DNA from: Macrobrachium rosenbergii
Lineage: Eukaryota > Arthropoda > Malacostraca > Decapoda > Palaemonidae
NCBI RefSeq assembly: GCF_040412425.1
Contig: NC_089762.1
Location: 20,575,147-20,639,146, forward strand
Direction: 5' to 3'
Length of the DNA stretch: 64,000 nucleotides
Part shown: piece after piece, positions 49,435-64,000 of the stretch
How the letters are laid out: the number at the start of each line of letters is the position of its first letter
Numbering within the stretch: the first letter of the stretch is position 1
Notes under the pieces: generated by a model
What the model saw: the letters and a program-made list of their open reading frames with translations, nothing else
Databases searched by the model: none
What the model was told of the DNA's origin: nothing
Position numbers and translations under genes: made by a program

Positions 49435-50798
49435 CTGAAATAATTAATATATATATAAATATATAATTCCATTACAAAAATATATTTACAAAAAGGCAAA
49501 AACATTAAATCTACTCTTACTGTTCTATTTTCACATAACAATTTTCTGCATTATTATGTACAGAATTACACCAATAAAACTGCTAATAGCAAAACAATCT
49601 CCAGATTACTCAATTTGACTGAAAGGTGCACTAACCAACTACCCACAGATGGATAAAAATTATTAATTATTTTTCTTAATAAACTATTTCCAATGAAATG
49701 TGTGACTCCTCAGAAAAACAATGGTCTTAAACTACTAAACTGTGGACAAACTGTGCAAAAAAAAAAAAAAAACTTTGGACCATTAGACCCACCATACCAT
49801 TTACACAAAATACTAATCAATAATGCACTGGACTTACACATACACTGCTCTATTAGCCTAAATCTTGCATGCACTCTCACTCTTCCTAGATAGTGAGCTC
49901 TTTAATTTCCATTGTCTGTTTAACCCATCAATATGCTTAGATATTTTCTTCACTCTTGCATACCACTGAATTTACATCTGTTAAACAGTCTCAGTATATA
50001 TACACACACACATGAACCATATTAGAAAATGTTGTGGAATCAGTTTGTTTATAGTTGAACTGGTGAACCACATGATATGACTGCTTATATTGTAATTATT
50101 AAATTGTTTTATTAAAACACTATAAGAAGTGATACTGAACAGTGCTATGGTAAATAGTAAAAATATGAACTACAGTATATAAACTATCTGAATATGAGGT
50201 TAAAAAAGTACCAAAGCCTACCAATATAAATCTAAATGTTACTCTAAATCTAAATGTTATTCTAAGATTAACACAAAAAAGAACAGTGGTATGTTTAGTC
50301 TATGGCAAGTTAATTCTATTAAATACAATATTCTTTTTAAGGGCTACTTGATAATCCACCATTTCTGATGGTCAGGCACTCCGCTGGTCCAACTGGCACT
50401 GTGGTATTAGACTTTACTGTGATTTCACTACAAGTAAGTACAGAGAATTCACTATGTCATGGAAATTAATGTTCACTTTTAATTTCTATATCAACAACAA
50501 CTTTCTTACTTGTATGTCTCTTAATAGTGTGTGGCTATAAATTCAGCTGAGACCACAAGAAAAATAAAAGAAAGCAATACTATGCGCCCTCTTGTTATTT
50601 CAGCTCATTTCAAGGTACAATTATGTGAATTTGCTATCCAACTCATCACAGTGATACTCCTTTATCAGACAGCACTTTGATTTCACTCCCTATATCAAAG
50701 AGATTAATTGCCACTTTTAATACGTATATCAACAAGTACTCTTTTAATAATGTGAATTTGCTACAAAATTTCCAATCTATATATATATATTATACTGT
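49435..50798. other. Intron sequence, nothing recognised
   Basis: The first part of the 14.4-kb e1-e2 intron (plus-strand coordinates). AT-rich, with no repeat family or gene identified. Confidence 0.4.
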
Positions 50799-51024
50799 AC
50801 AGGCAGTTCCCGGTTATCGACAGCATTGGTTATCGGCGATCCAGTTTTACGGGGCTTGCCTAGCGACAACGATAACTGGATTTTCGACACCAATCCCTGG
50901 TTATCGTTATCGGCGCCGATAACTGGGAATCAGTGCTATTATCGCCAATTTTCAGTTAGCGGTGATTTTCAGTTATCGTCATGCTGTCAGAATGGAAACC
51001 CGCCAATAACCGGGGACTGCCTGT
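50799..51024. mobile_element. Family G MITE, copy G7
   Basis: CAGGCAGTTCCCGGTTATCG and AATAACCGGGGACTGCCTG are inverted termini; TA flanks. The interior holds GGTTATCGGCG modules. It is shorter (226 bp) than G3. Confidence 0.85.
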
Positions 51025-51092
51025 ATATAAAAGAAGGCATCGTGCTTACCCCATACAAAATGGGGAAAAAGCACATTAAAAAAGAAGAAGAA

Positions 51093-51314
<222 letters not shown>

Positions 51315-51477
51315 CTAAAAGGACCTCATTCAAATTAGATGGTATCTAATAGAGTATTTATTCAGATAAATTTACAAGCTTTCTTGGACAAACAGTCGTC
51401 ATCAAGTATCTGTAAAATGACCAGACGCGTAGTCCAGCTGTATTTATATCTGTGTGCTGGGTACTTTAATCCTATAA

Positions 51478-52140
51478 TTGCCTAGCTACTCCTGTGTGAC
51501 CCCCACCCCTCGTGACCTTGGCCTTTCTCTGCCCGCATCCAGGTGTTTGTTTCCTGTGCGTCCTGTTGCGTTTTTCCTTCGTTTCCTTGCTACTGTGGAG
51601 TGTACAATTTTTCTTCATATGCTGTCTTCAAAGCCGTTTTCCGGTGTTCCCTGCCATTTTGTTGTTAGCACATGTTATGAAGGCGTTCTCTACAACCAGT
51701 CTGGCCATTTTGTTGGTGTTCCTGTACAGAAAACTCATATTTTCCCAGTATATTTTATGGTCATTTTCCCAAGTGTTTGGCAACTGCCAATGTCTGATTA
51801 TAATGCCTTATGTTCTGCAAGCGTTGTTGGCTTCGCTCTTTACAGGATTTGCCAGTTTCGCCATAGTACCCATCTTTACAGTCTAGACACGCTGCCAAAT
51901 CTCTGCCCCCCCCTCTACCGACTTTTTGTTTTTAACTATTTTATTCCTAATGGTGTTTTTATAGCTGCCTATCAATTTGAAATTATCTAGCTTCCTGCTG
52001 ATGGGTGTAATAGAGTTGTTGTCCGGGACTGTAATTATTTTCTTCCCTACCAAATGTTCCTTTTCTATCCTTTCCCTATCCCAAAAATAGTTTTTTCTTG
52101 CCTTGATGTGTGCCCGCTCCCACCAATACTTAAGGTATCC
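51478..52140 (-). pseudogene. Penelope-like GIY-YIG endonuclease remnant
   Basis: Minus strand, in shifting frames: TIRNKIVKNKK, then LDCKDGYYGETGKSCKERS, then NIRHYNQTLAVAKHLGK. The 'C..C..GYYGETG' block is the GIY-YIG-type motif at the C-terminus of Penelope-like proteins, and the following basic segment is as expected. Upstream, YWWERAHIKARKNYF and VPDNNSITPISRKLDNFKLIG precede it. Stops and frameshifts make it inactive. Confidence 0.6.
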
Positions 52141-52308
52141 AAATACCTGATGGAGAGTTTTAGGAGATTAGGATACCCTAAGTATTGGTGGGAGCGGGCA
52201 CACATCAAAGCAATAAAAAACTATTTTGGGACACGAACACCTGGATGTGGGCAGAGAAAGGCCAAGGTCACAAGGGGGTGGGGGTTACACAGGAGCAGCT
52301 AGGCAATT

Positions 52309-54113
52309 ACAGTAAACCCCTGTATTCGTGGGGGATGCGTACCACACCCCCCTCGAATAGCTAAAACCTGTGAATACTTGGAACCCTTCTAAAAACACTT
52401 AGAACTGCCTATTTTGATAATTCAAACACAATAAAACTAAAATGCTTATGCAGGTATTATCCTACCTACGATGGGGTTAGGTTCCAAAAAAACCCTTCAA
52501 TTGTTGGAAAAGACGTATCTTGAGTATAGCCTAGCCTACACTAGGGTATTCGGTACCATGTATACATATATGGTAGCCTAGCCTACAATATAAAATGTAC
52601 TCTATACATACAGTACATGGTATAGCAATTATTAATATCAGCTTATTCTGGAGGTTCATGCAGAGTGACTTATGATAATTCAATACAAAGAGAAATTGAA
52701 TAACAAATAAGAATTAGCTTAGCCTACACTATGGTATATTGTATACATATACGGTAGCGTAGCCTACATTATACTGTACTCTATGTTCACAAATCGTATT
52801 ATACAAACATCAACATAATGAATATGCATCTTTTCATTGGATCTTTTAAAAAGTTATGCCTTAATTCACTGTATCCAATAATATTGTATATATTCTTATA
52901 TTGCTTTTGTATTATAAATTGCAATCATAGTGATCAATGTTTTAGTTTGGAAATCGTTTAAGTGGTGTTTATTTTGCTGTATTTAACTCAGTTCAGAGTG
53001 CTTTTCTTGCTTCTAGCTAGTGTAAATGAATCTCTAGATACTTTATTTATATGGGGCAAGGTTATTTTTTGTAACATTAAGTGTTTTCAAGTCGAAACAT
53101 AATTTAAATATTTCTTGTTGTGAAATTAATTTAGCTATTTTTTTTGTTAACAGATGAGTCGATGATGTTGGCCATTTGGGGATGTTAGTGTAAAAAAAAC
53201 TCAAGATTCCACTCGCTATTTTCACTTGATTTCATCATAATACAAGCTTTACGTATTTATCATTTATCGGCGTAAAAATAGCAGTAATGTGTTCTTTCAT
53301 GCCCAATATTTTGATTAAAATACTTTCTCTCCAATTTTAATTACAGCCAAGTTTCATTCATGTTGCCAATGCATGATAATTTATAGTCATTAGCAGCTTG
53401 AACATTGTTTTCTCAGCTTCAGCTACAACTTGCAGCTGAAATTTAGCAGTACATTTCCTTGCCAATCTTTTATCCATATCGGATAAGGGTAGAATATAAA
53501 AATATATCAGTCCTATTCTGCTTAACGTCATTTGTACTATAACCTACAGTGACTGTGCATTACCATACAATGGTTGAAATACAAGCAAAACGGCTATTGT
53601 TATCCGATTTGGTGATAAGCAAAACAACAGTTTCTCGGTTGGTTGTTTATGGCTGTACACATTTACGCAAGAGTATAACGTTACTAACATTACTTTTATC
53701 ATTCTCTTTTACTTTTTTTAACTAGAAGATGGGATAAGAGATGGAGGAAAAGAAGTTGTTCTATTATAATTTCGTCTCTCTTGCTGCCTGATTGTATGCT
53801 GCTGCCTGCGCCTGCACGAAATTTTAAAATATTTTAAAAACATAGTTGTATTGGTAGTAATTGCTTACCCCACTGCAAAATCCAATTATCGTACGGTGAA
53901 TTATCGTAACTCGAGCAATACCTGAGAATTTTAATAGTTCTATCACAAAAAGTGCATTTAGTCATGAAAATGAGATGAAAATACAGTAATTAGTGAATGT
54001 TTCTCAGTGAAAAATACCGTGAACAGGAGAATTTTCAGCAAATAATGCATATATATGTTCCATAGAGAAATCTGTGAATAGGTGAGTCCACAAATACGGG
54101 GGGTTTGCTGTAT
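52309..54113. mobile_element. Family A MITE, copy A4, interrupted
   Basis: Begins CAGTAAACCCCTGTATTCGT at 52,310 and ends AATACGGGGGGTTTGCTG at 54,110, with TA flanks. The interior breaks at ~52,451 ('aatgcttat') and resumes at ~53,923 ('gaattttaatag'), corresponding to the contiguous block of copy A2. The insert is a pogo-like element. Confidence 0.75.
52451..53922. mobile_element. Pogo-like element P2 nested in A4
   Basis: Starts CAGGTATTATCCTACCTACG and ends AACTCGAGCAATACCTG. It is the reverse of P1 (820-2,579): the 53,760-53,920 end matches the 1,108-1,270 block, and 53,240-53,500 matches 1,555-1,800, including the decayed transposase. At ~1.47 kb it lacks the duplicated terminus of P1. 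Confidence 0.72.
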
Positions 54114-54328
54114 AGGATTAAAGTGCCCAGAACACAGATATAAATACAGCTGGGCTACGAGTCTGGTAATTGTACGGATACTTGATAATGAGGAGTGTTT
54201 ATCCAACAAAGCTTGTAACTTTTTTCTGAATAAATACCCCATTAGATACCATCCAGTTTGAATGAGGTCCTTTTAGTAATTCTACTAATGCACAGAACAA
54301 TTGTGTATGTGATAAAGTTTTATATATA

Positions 54329-54683
54329 ACCCCCGTATTCGCGTTCTTATGATTCGCGGACTCATGCATTCGCGAGTTTCTCTGTGGAACATATCTAGCC
54401 ATTACTCGCGGAAAATTCGCCCATTCGCGGTATTTTTCATTGAGAAATATTCACTAATTACTGTATTTTCATATAATTTTCATGAATAAATGCATTTTTT
54501 GTGATAAAACTATTAAAATACTCAGGTATAAGGATTTTTACAGGGTTTTTCTTGTGTTTAAACTATCAAAATGGGCAGTTCTAAGTGTTTTTAAACGGAT
54601 TTTAAGTATTTGCGGATTTTAGCTATTCGTGGGGGGTTCTGCAGTGCACGCAGTCAGCCCCACGAATATGGGGGTTCACTGTA
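54329..54683. mobile_element. Family A MITE, copy A3
   Basis: ACCCCCGTATTCGCGTTCTT at the left (the first bases of the terminus are lost in TA-rich sequence) and CGAATATGGGGGTTCACTG at the right. It is colinear with A2. It runs directly into the next (TA)n tract. Confidence 0.78.
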
Positions 54684-54684
54684 T

Positions 54685-55018
<334 letters not shown>

Positions 55019-55025
55019 ACATATA

Positions 55026-57330
<2,305 letters not shown>

Positions 57331-57384
57331 GAGGTATAAGTGGATATCGTCACCCATATACAAATCGCCAGTCAAACCCCTCCA

Positions 57385-57447
57385 CAGAACAAATGGAAAG
57401 TTATGAATTTTCTGCTATAGCCTATCTCCAAGCACATTATTTCAAGT
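57385..57447. repeat. Dispersed 63-bp block, inverted partner at 63,266
   Basis: 'acagaacaaatggaaagtta' to 'agcctatctccaagcacatt' is the reverse complement of 63,266-63,330 with few differences. It lies just upstream (in SINE orientation) of the tRNA-like head. Confidence 0.85.
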
Positions 57448-57495
57448 TTCTATTAAGCTATTTTTCATTTTACATTTCTTGTATTTTCAGACTGA

Positions 57496-58591
57496 GTGAC
57501 GGAGTTAGATACAGACATGGTTAACGACTCCAAGGAAATCAGACGGATTGACCGAATCTGGGCTGTAACCTTCAGAGAGGCCAGGGATGCTGGCGCATCC
57601 TTCATTTCACATTCCTGGATAGCTAAATACATTAAAAGAGATGAATCCTTTGTTAAAAGAAACTGGAACAGAAATCCATATGGCTGTCACTGCGAAAAGA
57701 GTGAGAATCTTGCAAGGCCTGAAGTCCTTTCTCAGGAGTCAGAAGACATCATAGCTGAGGCAGTGGGTAGACCAACAAAGTCTTTACGTAAACTGGCGCT
57801 TGAACTAGAAACAAAAAGGGGAAAGAAGAGAAGTTATAGTGCTGTATATCATGACTTGAAAAAATCTGGTATCAATCCATTTCATGTTATCAGCAAGCCC
57901 AACATCACTCAGCAACAGAGAGAAGACCGTGCATGGTTTTGTGGTTATTTCTTAAAGATTGGGATGAAGCTGACTTTCTCCATGTTGCCGCATCAGATGA
58001 ATTCTTCATTTACACAATCAGGAAGCCAAATCATAAAAATGACATCATTTCGGCTGCAAAGTTGGATGATATCAGCGATGACATGCGCTATCGCCAAGTT
58101 GTGAAATTTCCTGAATGTTTGGGAATTTTTCTCTGTTTCACAGCCAAATGGTTAATGTGGATCATCAAGGAAAAAAGACAGTCATGGAATGGCAAATACT
58201 TCAGAGAAACTGTGCTTACTGGTGGATATTTCCTTTCCTCAAAGATCCTGAAAATGTGTTATCTGTTGAAGAAGTCACATTTTTGCATGATAAGGCACCA
58301 AGTTTCAAGGTTCTTCAGACACAGGAGCTGCTTCGAAACAGTGGTATCAATTTCTTCTCATCAAGTGAATTTCCAAGTGTGTGTGAAAACATTGGTAATA
58401 TCTTAAAGGATCATGTTGAAGTGTGCACAGTGAATTATGATGGTATACCAAGCCTCGACGACCCGCGAAGAGAGGTGACCAAAGTGGTCAGGGAAATGGA
58501 GTTTGAGTCTCAGCTTTTTTGCGATTTGCTGAAATACCCCTCAAGAATGCAGGCTGTGGTACAGGCAGCTGGAGGCCACACAAACTATTAA
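57496..58591 (+). pseudogene. Mariner/Tc1-superfamily transposase, broken
   Basis: The N-terminal helix-turn-helix region starts at MTELDTDMVNDSKEIRRIDR or the internal MVNDSKEIRR (57,520). The frame shifts near 57,950, then FLHVAASDEFFIYTIRKPNH holds the first catalytic Asp. A second shift near 58,230 leads to VEEVTFLHDKAPSFK with the second Asp. It ends at QAVVQAAGGHTNY before TAA. After SSSEFP the usual SPDLN-type segment is missing and PSVCENIG follows, so part of the third catalytic block is deleted. 'ttgtattttcag' at 57,479-57,490 could be a splice acceptor. Confidence 0.85.
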
Positions 58592-58593
58592 AT

Positions 58594-58898
58594 ACAGGCA
58601 GTCCCTGGTTATCGGCAGCCTCACTTACTGGCGATCCTGTTTTACGGCGCTTGTCTAGCGCCGACGATAACCAGATTTTCGTCGCTGATAACCGGTTATC
58701 GGTGCTGATAACCGGTTAACGGCGCTGATCGCCTTTTAATGGCAGTGCCGCTAACCAATTATCAGCGCCGCTAACCGATTATCGGCGGTGCTAACCGGGG
58801 ATCAGTGCTATTATCGCTGATTTTCGGTTAGTGCCAATTTTCGGTTGTCGTCACGCCGTCGGCAATGGAACCCCGCCAATAACCGAGGACTGTCTGTA
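58594..58898. mobile_element. Family G MITE, copy G8
   Basis: Begins ACAGGCAGTCCCTGGTTATC three bases after the transposase stop codon and ends ACCGAGGACTGTCTGTA. It contains many 'accggttatcgg(t/c)gctgat' modules and the GGCGCTTGTCTAGCGCC hairpin. Confidence 0.85.
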
Positions 58899-59606
<708 letters not shown>

Positions 59607-62574
59607 TAAAAGAAGTCCCTCCTCTTCTGCCAAAGAATGTTGTACAGTTAGGTGAAATGTTAACTTGGTATGTCAGCCCCATTGATACCGAAGTGATGAG
59701 GTGTCAGGCAGTACCGGATCAGAGGGAGTAAATCCATCTTGTTTGAGAAAACTCTATCAACCCGGACACATCCACATAGTGGGACAAGGCCTCCGAATGG
59801 CTGCAAAAGGTGTCCTTTAAGATACAAGCCTCCCTACATGAAACTGAGACCAAACAATGACGAAGGAACCCGAGAGAAAAGAGCCTCAACAGATATGTTG
59901 AGAGGAACCCTGACACCCGCAGAAGGATTACCTGCTACCTTGTTAAAACCCCCTCCTGAATTGGAAGCAAGGTTGAATCCTGCTTACTCGACCCTATCAA
60001 AGCCACTAACCTACGTCTGCCTCCCTCAATGCCTGCCCGACACGGCCAAAGCAGACCAGATTCTTTGATGATTGAGCAACTACCGGTTCTGTCACATATA
60101 GTGACTCGCACATCGTTTGATTCGGTAGTGTAGGCTCCTCCGGAACCTTGGATTGAGGATAAGTGAGGATGAAGTCTACCATCCGCTTATACTCATTCTC
60201 ATTAGCTGAAGGAGAACTAATATCCAGTACCAGATCCTCTTCTTCAAATGAACAATCCTTGTCGGACTGGTCTGACCGAGCTGGAACAGGAAAGAGGCAG
60301 GCCGACCCCTAGCAAATGCCGAACTCGAAAACCCGGAACTCGCTACACCTGGGTACGTGAGATGGACACCTGACGTATCAATCACGAACATCCTGGAGGC
60401 ACCAAAGTAGGTTGCGCAAACCCTGCACCACCCAACAAGGATGACGCAACACCTGGGCCGGCCACACCTGGGTGGACAACGCCCACTCCTGAGAGCGAAG
60501 AGGCCGCAACACCCGAACCACTCAAATCCGGATGTATCAAAACCGCATGAGAATGGGAATCCGGAACCGAAGACCTTGAAGACCCGGAATCAACCCCGAA
60601 CCTACATGGATGCCTAGACAGAGGGACAAAGAAACCTGCAGGAAAGTTGAAAAAGAAGACGCCGAAGGAGGGAAGAAGGAAGAAGCCATACCCGAAATAA
60701 CCACCGGGGCGCGTAACTCCGACGTTGGACAGATGGAGAAGGTCCCAACCGGACCGAACTCAAAGGAGTTTCGAAGGGGAAGTTACAAGGTACCAAACCG
60801 AAGGTAACAGAGGAAGGCAAATTACCAGCTATCCTGGAGAATGGAAAGGCTGAGGAAACTATCGGTGCTGATACACTGAAAGCTGGTGCAGGCGAACCGC
60901 CGACTGCCGTAGCATCCGCAAGAATCACAGATACATTATGGTTAGGAACCCGTAAAGAATGAAAATAAGGAGTTGCTGATGCCTCCGCAAACGCCTGAGA
61001 AGCAACTAGATTGGATGCCTGAGCAACTACAGGATTCGCAAAAGGTGATAAAGACGACGGATCCGTTAAAAGTACCCCTTCCCTTAACCCCGAAGAGAGA
61101 GAGGGAGCCGCTGAAGCTCTAATATACAGGGATGAACCAAGAAAGCATTTGCTCTGTTGAGTTAAAAGCCAAGAAAACAGGATGAGCAACAAAGACTGCG
61201 AAGAGCCCTCTGAAGAGCGGACCGAAAAAGAAGGTTGAAAAGAGCAATGGAAGAAGGCTTAGAAGAAAATGGGGAAAAGGGGGAAAATTCCGTAGCGGCC
61301 GAAGAGGCCATAGATTTCAAAGAAAATAGACTGGTTCTGTTTCCCCCGCCCCTGATAATCTTGATAGACATTATCAAAATCAGACAATTCTTTAAGACAT
61401 GATCATGAATATTGGAAAAATTTGATGGCCAGAATTACCACCATTGCAAGACGAAAGAAATTTTAACCCCTGAAAGAAAATGAACCTTCGAAGGAGGAGT
61501 ATTCTAGGAAAACAAAATTCAGAACCAGATGCATCAGAAACCAAATCTGAACGACCCTCCACGGATCTGGAAACCTTTGTTGCACAAAGCATGAAGCAGG
61601 AAATAAAACCGACGATTGATGTGAATGAGAGACCTAAACATTAGCGACCTCAACCAAACCTGAGTTAAGTATACCTTAGTTTTACCAGACCACTGAGCTG
61701 ATTAACAGCTCTCCTAGGGCTGGCCTGAAGGATTAGACTTATTTTACGTGGCTAAGAACCAATTGGTTACTTAGCAACGGGACCTACAGCTTATGTGGAA
61801 TCCGAACCACATTATAGCGAGAAATGATTTTCTATCACCAGAAATAAATTCCTCTAACTCTTCACTAGCCAGCCGGAGACTCGAACTCGGGCCTAGCGAG
61901 TGCTAGCGCACAACTCTACCGACTCGCCCAACGAAGAGCTTCAACCAAACCTGAACCCAAAGAAGACGGCACGTTCAACTACTCTTCCTGAATACCCTGT
62001 ACTTCCTAAATTAGAATTCCTACTCTTCTGAGTGCTTCCTAATTCTAAATCCACCTTAGAACTTATGCTTTTAGAGGAAAGGGGGAAATGTGCTGCCAAC
62101 ACTGCCTGCTCCGTGCCGGGGGGGTGGCTGGCAGATCCTACCTTCGAGGCTTGCAGTTCTCCATGACCCCCCGTACCCATTAGGGCTGGTTCTGGAACAG
62201 GCAGGGGGACTGAAAAAGAACGATTAGTATCTATAACACTATTACTACTATCCTTATCTCTAGTTTCCGTTAATTTAGTCATAAAGCTAGAAAAATAGTC
62301 TAGACATACTCAGCTAGTAACTTGTCCTCTAACTTTTTTAATAATTCTTCCACCTGATCTACTGACCAAGACTCACCGCCTATCTGACTGATACTACACT
62401 GCATCTTCCTACATAAAATACAAACAGAATGTTGATCGTGTTTGAGAGTACGCATCCTACGCTTGCAGGATGTGTAGGGCCGATGAGCGTCAGCATCTCC
62501 AGCAGTAGAAGGCTCTATCGTCGATGTAAAACAAGAGGAAGTATCGGGGCTAGCAGACAGCGACATCTTCTTGT
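59607..62574 (-). pseudogene. Retroelement gag-like region, decayed
   Basis: On the minus strand the frame from 62,574 starts MSLSASPDTSSCFTS and contains a Cys cluster (SVCILCRKMQCS) followed by WSVDQVEELLKKLEDKLL. This layout resembles the start of the gag-like ORF of the DIRS-like element at 43,524. Further down are Ser/Pro/Ala-rich frames (62,282-61,941; 61,192-60,614) typical of retroelement gag tails. A SINE interrupts it at 61,664-61,940. No RT follows before 59.6 kb. GC content is clearly higher than in the flanks. The element type is uncertain. Confidence 0.4.
61664..61940 (-). mobile_element. tRNA-derived SINE, copy 2, with 14-bp target duplication
   Basis: The reverse orientation of the SINE at 47,843-48,122. 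Its head has TTGGGCGAGTCGGTAGAG (A box) and CGAGTTCGAGTCTCC (B box), and the body is nearly identical. The flanks are the perfect 14-mer TCAACCAAACCTGA at 61,650-61,663 and 61,941-61,954. A clean insertion, so younger than the host gag-like sequence. Confidence 0.92.
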
Positions 62575-62610
62575 TTGATTCATCCAATCGAGTCCAAAGT
62601 ACCGATCCCA

Positions 62611-63139
62611 AAGTCAAAATCGGGAGAGAAGTTCCAAATCCCATCAATAAAGTATCCACCCAGGAGAAAATGCGATGAAAACAGTCCAAATCGTGACCTG
62701 ATGTCCAAATTCTTAAATGGGGGTCGGGCTAAATGACCAAAAGTTTGCCTGATGTGGGACACACCCACACAGCATGGCGAACAAAAAGCAATTGGGGATC
62801 TCGGCCTCACTCGGCTGGGACTTGCAAGAGTGTTGCCAACGCTACTTCAGGTAACTCATTTGACAAGATTTTCCAAAGTCAAAATCGGGAGAGAAGTTCC
62901 AAATCCCATCAATAATGTATCCACCCAGGAGAAAATGCGATGAAAACAGTCCAAATCGTGACCTGATGTCCAAATTCTTAAATGGGGGTCGGGCTAAATG
63001 ACCAAAAGTTTGCCTGATGTGGGACACACCCACACAGCATGGAGAACAAAAAGCAATTGGGGATCTCGGCCTCACTCGGCTGGGACTTGCAAGAGTGTTG
63101 CCAACGCTACTTCAGGTAACTCATTTGACAAGATTTTCC
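62611..63139. repeat. Tandem duplication, two units of 265 bp
   Basis: 'aagtcaaaatcgggagagaa' occurs at 62,611 and 62,876. The two units are almost identical to 'gacaagattttcc' at 62,875 and 63,139. They lie immediately upstream of the gag-like ATG (minus strand), where a retroelement promoter or leader would be. Confidence 0.95.
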
Positions 63140-63265
63140 TATAAGCGTTGGTGACGCTGACAATTAATTACCCACTTAGTGGGTAAAAGCTATGGGGATG
63201 TAGTTTGGGCTGGTACGTGACCAGGGCTAATTCAGGTGTTCAGGGAGTGTATTGCATTACTTAAA

Positions 63266-63335
63266 ATAATGTACTTGGAGATAGGCTATAGCAGAAAACT
63301 TCATAACTTTCCATTTGTTCTGTGGAGGGGGGGCT
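63266..63335. repeat. Dispersed block, inverted partner of 57,385
   Basis: 'ggagataggctatagcagaa' through 'ccatttgttctgtggagg'. It continues into 'attttgaagcaaccagtgtg' and then (TA)n. Confidence 0.85.
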
Positions 63336-63353
63336 CTAATTTTGAAGCAACCA

Positions 63354-63490
<137 letters not shown>

Positions 63491-63690
63491 AGCAGCCCCC
63501 AGTTATTAGCAGGGGTTCTGTTCCCGACAGCGTGGCGATAACCGAAAATCGCCGATAACTGAAAGTCAGCGATAATAGCGCTGATCCCTGGTTATCGGCG
63601 CTCATAATCTGGTTATCGTCATCACTAGACAAGCGCCGTAAAACCGGATCGCTGATAACCAAGGCCGCTGATAATTGGGGACTGACTGTA
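63491..63690. mobile_element. Family G MITE, copy G10
   Basis: AGCAGCCCCCAGTTATTAGC and GATAATTGGGGACTGACTGTA are diverged inverted ends. The interior has 'ggcgataaccgaaaatcgcc' and 'ggttatcggcgct' modules. Confidence 0.78.
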
Positions 63691-63691
63691 T

Positions 63692-63731
63692 TGTAAATGC
63701 CCAGGACCTTATTTGCTTCTGGGCATTTACA
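63692..63731. repeat. Perfect 13-bp hairpin
   Basis: TGTAAATGCCCAG (63,692-63,704), a 14-nt loop, then CTGGGCATTTACA (63,719-63,731). It sits between G10 and exon e1, about 115 bp into the intron after the e1 donor (in transcript order). Confidence 0.85.
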
Positions 63732-63847
63732 GACTTCAAATTTCAAAACCTATTCTCTCATCCATTAACAGATGTTCACATCACTTGCCTGGCAATTTGC
63801 AAAATAAATTAATGCAAGCAGATTTAATATGGAATGATTTCACTAAC

Positions 63848-63980
63848 CTGGATTCCACTGGGAAAGGTTCATACAAAAATTTCTTATAAAAATGCTTTTT
63901 CTGGTCATGAACAAGGATTACAGCAACACCTTCATCGTCATACTGAGGACGACCAGCTCGTCCCATCATCTGTAAAACAT
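63848..63980 (-). CDS. ASCC3: ASCC3 exon e1: motif VI of second helicase cassette
   Basis: 133 nt; the first codon needs a G from the previous exon (GAT, Asp). It encodes [20 protein letters not shown], then [20 protein letters not shown] and [13 protein letters not shown] is motif VI of Ski2/Brr2-like helicases, with the arginine fingers that contact ATP. The LVHD...[13 protein letters not shown] continuation is characteristic of ASCC3 rather than Brr2. The acceptor is TTGTTTTCAG and the donor is ATCCAG|GTTAGT. It joins e2 by an AG|T Ser codon. Confidence 0.96.
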
Positions 63981-64000
63981 CTGAAAACAACATATATATT

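Noticed and set aside
51478..51990. Plus-strand 170-codon open frame as a membrane protein
   Set aside because: It is antisense to the Penelope GIY-YIG remnant. Its hydrophobicity reflects the AT/T-rich complement, and the inverted arms explain the rest.

Overview
The window looks like intronic, repeat-dominated nuclear DNA from a crustacean, most likely a decapod. Three things point there. Very long pure (TA)n and (GA)n tracts occur throughout. A foldback repeat near 33 kb resembles one I remember as very common in decapod sequence. The only recognisable host gene is an animal helicase gene split by introns of 4 to 14 kb. The organism call is an inference from memory, not from a search.

Host gene. 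Seven exons on the minus strand (63,980 down to 10,793) join in one continuous frame. They encode 374 residues of ASCC3, the 3'-5' DNA/RNA helicase of the ASCC/RQT complex. They cover the end of the second helicase cassette (motif [11 protein letters not shown]), its winged helix and most of the C-terminal Sec63 domain. The first ~1,650 residues lie beyond 64 kb. The last ~130 residues were not found and probably lie beyond position 1. I recognise no second host gene.

Layout. 0-7 kb: MITE and microsatellite nest (pogo/Tigger-like elements, and a Tc1-like insertion with a matching empty site at 27.5 kb). 6.7-10 kb: Penelope-like fragment next to the first of four TTAA-flanked elements. 10.8-11.0 kb: ASCC3 exon e7. 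13-16.5 kb: LINE remnant, two adjoining MITEs and a tandem duplication. 17.3-25.4 kb: two TTAA-flanked elements in opposite orientation on either side of exon e6, then e5. 26-35 kb: MITEs, hairpins and LINE remnants, with e4 at 35.2 kb. 36.7-43.9 kb: a BEL/Pao-like gag scrap and a near-complete DIRS-like tyrosine-recombinase retrotransposon. 44-45.8 kb: the fourth TTAA element. 47.8-49.4 kb: a tRNA-derived SINE with target duplication, then e3 and e2. 50.8-55 kb: a Penelope-like foldback broken by a MITE that is itself broken by a pogo-like element. 55-64 kb: GA/TA tracts, a mariner/Tc1 transposase pseudogene, a gag-like region with a SINE, MITEs and e1.

Most notable system. Four dispersed elements (7,422-9,962; 17,257-19,486; 23,205-25,407; 44,007-45,814) have piggyBac-like ends: TTAA, then CCCTTWAACGCC inverted termini. 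Inside they carry no transposase, only three to five copies of a ~380-bp satellite-like monomer. They look like mobile satellite arrays. Second is the DIRS-like element, with inverted termini and an internal complementary region, whose recombinase and RNase H have lost key residues.
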